Origin: Clostridia bacterium
Lineage (GTDB): Bacteria > Bacillota > Clostridia > Christensenellales > Aristaeellaceae
Reading direction: 5' to 3'
Assembly: GCA_017550745.1 (NCBI GenBank)
Contig: JAFZOG010000026.1
Location: 1-64,000 of the forward strand
Length of the DNA stretch: 64,000 bases
Below, one piece after another: positions 60,142-64,000 of the stretch. Positions within the stretch are counted from its first letter, which is position 1, and each line of letters begins with the position of its first letter. Position numbers and translations under genes: made by a program. Below the pieces are notes generated by a model that searched no databases, had not been told where the DNA came from, and saw nothing but the letters and a program-made list of their open reading frames with translations.

Positions 60142-60170
60142 TTGCAATTTTGGCTCCCGTACTTTATAAT
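60142..60170 (+). promoter_or_regulatory. Promoter of the MATE exporter
   Basis: TTGCAA (60142-60147) and TATAAT (60165-60170), 17 bases apart, about 60 bases before the start codon. Confidence 0.7.
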
Positions 60171-60229
60171 GGTTTACAGAAGGGTAATTTGGGAAGCTCG
60201 GGGAATATACAAGGGAAATCGGAGGTTCC

Positions 60230-61588
60230 ATGAAACGCATTCAACTGTCGGATCATTTCAAATGCTCCACGATGCTGCTGTTTGCCCTGCCCAGCATTGG
60301 AATGCAGATCGTGGACAATACCTATCAGGTAGCGGACGGATATTTCATCTCCAACTATATCAGCGAAGCAGCCTTTGAGGCGGAAAACCTGATTTTCCCG
60401 CCCCTGCTGATCGTGATGTATGTGGGGCTGATGTTTGGCACCGGTGCCAGCGCCCTGATTTCAAAAGAATTAGGCGAAGGGCAAAAGGAAAAGGCCAATA
60501 AAATTCTGAGCATGGCGGCGCTGGTGCTGGCCGTGCTCGGGGTGGTTTTGTCCGCTGCGCTGTATTTCCTTTTGCCTTCCATCGCCCGCTGGGTGGGCGC
60601 TTCGGAAGCGCTCGCGCCGGACTGCGTGACCTATGGCCGGGTGCTGGCCTTCTTCATGCCCTTCCAGATGCTTTCCATGGCCTTCCATCCGCTGCTGATT
60701 ACGGCGGAGCGGCCCGGTTTGGGGCTGATTACCACCATCGCCAACGCGGCGGCCAACATCCTGCTGGACTGGGCCTTCGTTGCCGGGTTCGGCTGGGGGA
60801 TGCGGGGCGCGGCGGTGGCTACCGGGCTGGCCTGGCTGGTCAGCGCCGTGATTCCCTTTGTCTACTTCGCAAATCGGAAGCATTCCCTCCATTTCACCCG
60901 GCCCATCCTGGATGTGGGCGCGTTGGGGCAGACGCTGTACAACGGCGCCTCGGAAATGGTGGACGGCGTTTCTTACGCCATCGTCGCCCTGATTTTCAAC
61001 CTTCAATTGCTTCGCTATTTGGGCGAGGACGGCGTAGGCGCGTATGCCGTGAGCGAATACGTGGGCGGCCTGTTTTCGGCGGTGTTCTACGGCGTCAGCA
61101 TGAGCATCGTACCCGTGGTGGGTTATCACTTAGGGCAAAAGAATATCAAAGAACTTCACAGCCTGCGGCGGAACGGCATCCTGCTGATGAGCATATTCGG
61201 CATTGCCATGACCGGGCTGTGCCAGATTTTGGCCGACCCCATCTCACGAGTATTTGTGGGCTATAATGAGGATTTAACCGCACTTTCCATCCTGGCCCTG
61301 CGAGTGATTTCCCTGTCTTTCCTGTTTGGCGGGATCACCACATACAGTTCCTCCTATTTTACGGGATTGAACCAGGGCTCGGCCTCCCTGGCCATTGCGG
61401 CGGTGAAGGGCTTTGCCGGGCCGCTGGGGGCGGTTTTCCTGCTGCCGCTTTTCATGGGTTCCACCGGCCTGTGGCTCGCCACGCCCGCGGCGGAAATCTT
61501 AGCGCTGGGAACGGCGCTTATGTGCTTTCTGTGGTGGAGCAAAAACGAAGATCAAAAAGTCCGGGAAGAAGCGGCTTCCGAAGCTTAA
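60230..61588 (+). CDS. MATE family efflux transporter upstream of NRPS
   Basis: A 452-residue, twelve-span MATE exporter. The first half starts FALPSIGMQIVDNTYQVADGYFISNYIS (near residue 20-47) and MYVGLMFGTGASALISKELGEGQKEKAN near 64; the second half has VPVVGYHLGQKNIKELHSLRRNG near 292. GGAGG precedes the ATG and a clear promoter lies 60 bases upstream. It is 106 bases from the NRPS gene on the same strand, so it may export the NRPS product. The other MATE at 31229 is only distantly similar. Confidence 0.92.
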   Translation: MKRIQLSDHFKCSTMLLFALPSIGMQIVDNTYQVADGYFISNYISEAAFEAENLIFPPLLIVMYVGLMFGTGASALISKELGEGQKEKANKILSMAALVLAVLGVVLSAALYFLLPSIARWVGASEALAPDCVTYGRVLAFFMPFQMLSMAFHPLLITAERPGLGLITTIANAAANILLDWAFVAGFGWGMRGAAVATGLAWLVSAVIPFVYFANRKHSLHFTRPILDVGALGQTLYNGASEMVDGVSYAIVALIFNLQLLRYLGEDGVGAYAVSEYVGGLFSAVFYGVSMSIVPVVGYHLGQKNIKELHSLRRNGILLMSIFGIAMTGLCQILADPISRVFVGYNEDLTALSILALRVISLSFLFGGITTYSSSYFTGLNQGSASLAIAAVKGFAGPLGAVFLLPLFMGSTGLWLATPAAEILALGTALMCFLWWSKNEDQKVREEAASEA

Positions 61589-61694
61589 ACAAAATTCCCA
61601 AAAAAACAGATGAGCGCACGGGCGGAGCCGTGGCGCGTCCCGCCGCTTCCGCATGGATAAGCGGCGGGCATCCAAAGGAAAGGAAGAATAGCAG

Positions 61695-64000
61695 ATGAAA
61701 ACCGTTGTTCAGCACTTCTTAGCCCAGGCGGAGAAGCATCCGCAGAATATAGCCGTCCTGGATATTCAGGGCGCTTATACCTATGACCAACTGAACCGCC
61801 GTTCCGCGTATTTAGCGGAACAGATTCTGGCGCTGCTTTCCAGGGATGGAAAACAAAAAGGCAGGGTCGCGCTGCTGCTGCCCCGGACGAAGGAGTATCT
61901 GACTGCCCTGCTGGCCGTTCTCCGGGCATGCTGCGCCGCCGTGCCCATGGACGCGGAATACCCGGCGGAACGGGTGCGCGCCATGTTAGAGGACGTGGGC
62001 TGCGCCCTCTGCGTCACCACCAAGAATCGGGAAAAAGAGCTGGCAGGCACCCCCTGCCTGTTCTTAGAGGACGTTTTCCCGGAGGGTGAAGACGTGCCCA
62101 AAGCGGACACCGCCCTGGATCTTTCCGATTTGGACGCGGAGGGGCTGATCCTGTATACCTCCGGCTCCACGGGAAAGCCCAAGGGGGTCATTCACCGCCA
62201 GAAGGAGCTGAACGTCAATCCCGATACCATGACCGGGGTCCTTCCGCTCTCCGAAAGCACCCGTACCCTGTGCATCGCGGGGTTCAGCTTTATCGCCTCC
62301 CTGATCGACCTGACCCTGCCTTTGTTCTTCGGCGGCAGCGTATACATTGCCAATGAGACGGAGCGGAAAAACGTGGACATGCTCTGGGCGCTGTTTGGCA
62401 AGCGGCGGATCACCGGCATGTTCCTGCCGCCCCAGATGTACGGCGTCATGCGGAAGCTGCACGGGCCGCTGCCGCTTGAATACGTGCTGCTTTCCGGTGA
62501 AAAGGCGCGGGTGGAGCATACGGCAGACGATCCTCTGGTTTATGAATTTTACGGGGCCAGCGAATCCCCGTCCATGCTGATGCACCGGATGGGCGAGGGC
62601 GACGCCCGTTCCTTGGGAAAGCCCTGCCGGGGCATTTCGGCGTATTTGATGGACGAAGAAGGCCGATTCCTGACGGAGCCCGGCGTGATCGGGGAGCTGT
62701 GCATTGACAGCCCTTATATGGCAATCGGCTATCACGGCCTGCCGGAAGAAACGGCGAAGAAGTTTACCGATCATCCGTCGCTGCAGGGACATCGCCTGTT
62801 CCACACCGGCGATTATATGGCCTGGGACGAAAACGGCGATTTGATCTTCCACGGCCGGAAGGATCACATGGTCAAGGTGCGCGGCTACCGGGTGGAGCTG
62901 GACGAGGTGCGCCGCGCCGCCGCCCGCTTTGAGGGCGTTGAGGAAGCGGCCTGCGTGCCTGTTCAGGTAAACGGCGGGGATCATATCTGCTGCTATTACA
63001 CGGGCCGCGAAGCGTCCCCGGAAGCGCTGAAAGCGTTTATCGGCGCTTCCCTGCCGGAGTACATGGTGCCGGAGTATTGCGTGCATTTGGACGCCCTGCC
63101 CCGGAACGACCGGAACAAGGTGGATTTTCAGGCCCTGAAAGCCCTGGAAATCAGGACGGAGGAAGCAGAATACGAGCCGCCGGAAACGGAGCTGGAAAAA
63201 ACCATCTGCCGGGCGTTTGCCGAAACTTTGGAAATGGAGCGGGCCAGCGTGACCGCGGACTTTTTCGCCTGCGGCGGCACGTCGCTGAGCGCGGCGGTGC
63301 TCATCAGCCGCCTGGACGGTTATGCCCTGTCCTTCCAGGATATTTCCGCCCATCCCACGCCCCGGAAGCTGGCGGCTTTTCTGGAATCCAAAAAGGACGC
63401 GAAACTGCCGCCGATGGATCGGGCGGATTACCCCCTGACCAAGACCCAACTGGGCATTTATCTGGAAAGCATGACCGGCGGCAGCAAGGAAACCTACACC
63501 TGCTCCTATCTGGCCCAGGCAGCCCCGGAAGTCACGGCGGAACAGCTGATCCGGGCGGCGCGGGCCCTGATTGCCGCCCATCCCGGCATGCAATACATCA
63601 TCCGGGCGGGCGCGGACGGTATGCCCCGGATGGTCATGACGCCGGAGGCGGAAATCGACGTTCCGGTGTTCGACGGTACGGAAGAAAACCGGCTGGACTT
63701 CATGAAGACCTTTATGCCTGTGGTGCCCATGATGGACAGCGTCCTTTTGCATTTGGCGGTATACCGCACGCCGGTCCGCTGCTATTTAGCCATCAAATCC
63801 CACCTGATTTTCTTCGACGGCACCGCCATCAGCCAATTCATCGCGGAAATGAACCGGGCGCTGGCGGGAAAGCCCCTGGCGGGCGAGGAATGCACCATCC
63901 AGCAGGCGGCCATGATTGAAGAAAGGCAGCTTGCGGACGGCACGCATGAGAAAGCCAAAGAATACTACCTGAACCTGTTCAGGGACGCGGAGGACGTGCC
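61695..64000 (+). CDS. Nonribosomal peptide synthetase, A-PCP-C..., 3' end beyond window
   Basis: At least 768 residues, open at the right edge. Residues 1-500 are an adenylation domain with A3 LYTSGSTGKPKG near 154, A5 EFYGASES near 284, A7 HTGDYMAWDE near 371, A8 GRKDHMVKVRGYRVE near 387 and A10 Lys in NDRNKVDF near 475. In A4 the Asp of the FDxS core is Ile (FSFIAS near 198). PCP at about 495-565: DFFACGGTSLSAAV with the phosphopantetheine Ser near 531. A condensation domain follows (from 575), with SHLIFFDG near 702 in place of HHxxxDG. AGGAAG precedes the ATG, a MATE exporter lies upstream. Product unknown. Confidence 0.9.
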   Translation, partial: MKTVVQHFLAQAEKHPQNIAVLDIQGAYTYDQLNRRSAYLAEQILALLSRDGKQKGRVALLLPRTKEYLTALLAVLRACCAAVPMDAEYPAERVRAMLEDVGCALCVTTKNREKELAGTPCLFLEDVFPEGEDVPKADTALDLSDLDAEGLILYTSGSTGKPKGVIHRQKELNVNPDTMTGVLPLSESTRTLCIAGFSFIASLIDLTLPLFFGGSVYIANETERKNVDMLWALFGKRRITGMFLPPQMYGVMRKLHGPLPLEYVLLSGEKARVEHTADDPLVYEFYGASESPSMLMHRMGEGDARSLGKPCRGISAYLMDEEGRFLTEPGVIGELCIDSPYMAIGYHGLPEETAKKFTDHPSLQGHRLFHTGDYMAWDENGDLIFHGRKDHMVKVRGYRVELDEVRRAAARFEGVEEAACVPVQVNGGDHICCYYTGREASPEALKAFIGASLPEYMVPEYCVHLDALPRNDRNKVDFQALKALEIRTEEAEYEPPETELEKTICRAFAETLEMERASVTADFFACGGTSLSAAVLISRLDGYALSFQDISAHPTPRKLAAFLESKKDAKLPPMDRADYPLTKTQLGIYLESMTGGSKETYTCSYLAQAAPEVTAEQLIRAARALIAAHPGMQYIIRAGADGMPRMVMTPEAEIDVPVFDGTEENRLDFMKTFMPVVPMMDSVLLHLAVYRTPVRCYLAIKSHLIFFDGTAISQFIAEMNRALAGKPLAGEECTIQQAAMIEERQLADGTHEKAKEYYLNLFRDAEDV

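Overview
The window looks like the chromosome of an anaerobic, spore-forming Gram-positive bacterium of the Clostridia, probably a gut lineage with fairly GC-rich DNA. The evidence is Spo0A, a CotF-type coat protein pair, RNase J, ScpA/ScpB, a T-box in front of valS, a monomeric group-B-like [FeFe] hydrogenase and several Firmicutes-type families (DUF4317, DUF2812/PadR, PduL). A species cannot be named from sequence alone. Nearly all assignments below rest on motifs and on recall of families; no search was run.

Bases 1-10,450 are accessory DNA, visibly less GC-rich than the rest. They hold a large serine recombinase that runs off the left edge and its coupled small ORF, then HU, a run of short same-strand genes (flavin reductase, S41 peptidase, DUF1801, a small alarmone synthetase, two membrane proteins, a C_GCAxxG_C_C protein, a PPOX-fold protein, DUF2200), and then a graveyard of gene fragments: a 10-codon acetyltransferase start, a half esterase, an inverted FtsK/SpoIIIE-like ATPase piece, an unknown gene and an SRAP-like remnant. 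The block ends at a tRNA-Ala(CGC) whose 5' 22 bases are duplicated upstream around a 225-bp insert that separates the tRNA from its promoter.

Bases 10,900-58,900 are mostly core chromosome: a membrane diguanylate cyclase and a decayed sensor-GGDEF gene, YcaQ, a PadR/DUF2812 pair with operator repeats, the hydrogenase, rsmI-rsmH (overlapping), T-box-valS, rpmF-yceD, a secreted protein with two cystatin-like repeats, pduL, glyA, glf, a MATE pump, argH, DUF4317-DUF1905, a deoB-PNP gene fusion with its DeoR regulator, scpAB, a site-2 protease, recD2, a glycosyltransferase, spo0A, a LexA-box-controlled small ORF, an XRE regulator, RNase J, a secreted esterase with a peptidoglycan-binding domain, recX, a serine hydrolase, coat proteins, and a membrane/acyltransferase fusion. 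Several kinds of palindromic intergenic repeats are scattered between them.

Bases 58,900-64,000 are accessory again: a broken solute-binding sensor gene, a striking tandem array of 22-32-bp units headed by a perfect 28-bp inverted repeat, a MATE exporter, and the start of a nonribosomal peptide synthetase (A-PCP-C, continuing beyond the window) whose adenylation domain lacks the aspartate that normally anchors an alpha-amino group. The MATE-NRPS pair is a likely small-molecule synthesis and export locus and is, with the array and the tRNA insertion, the most interesting part of the window.
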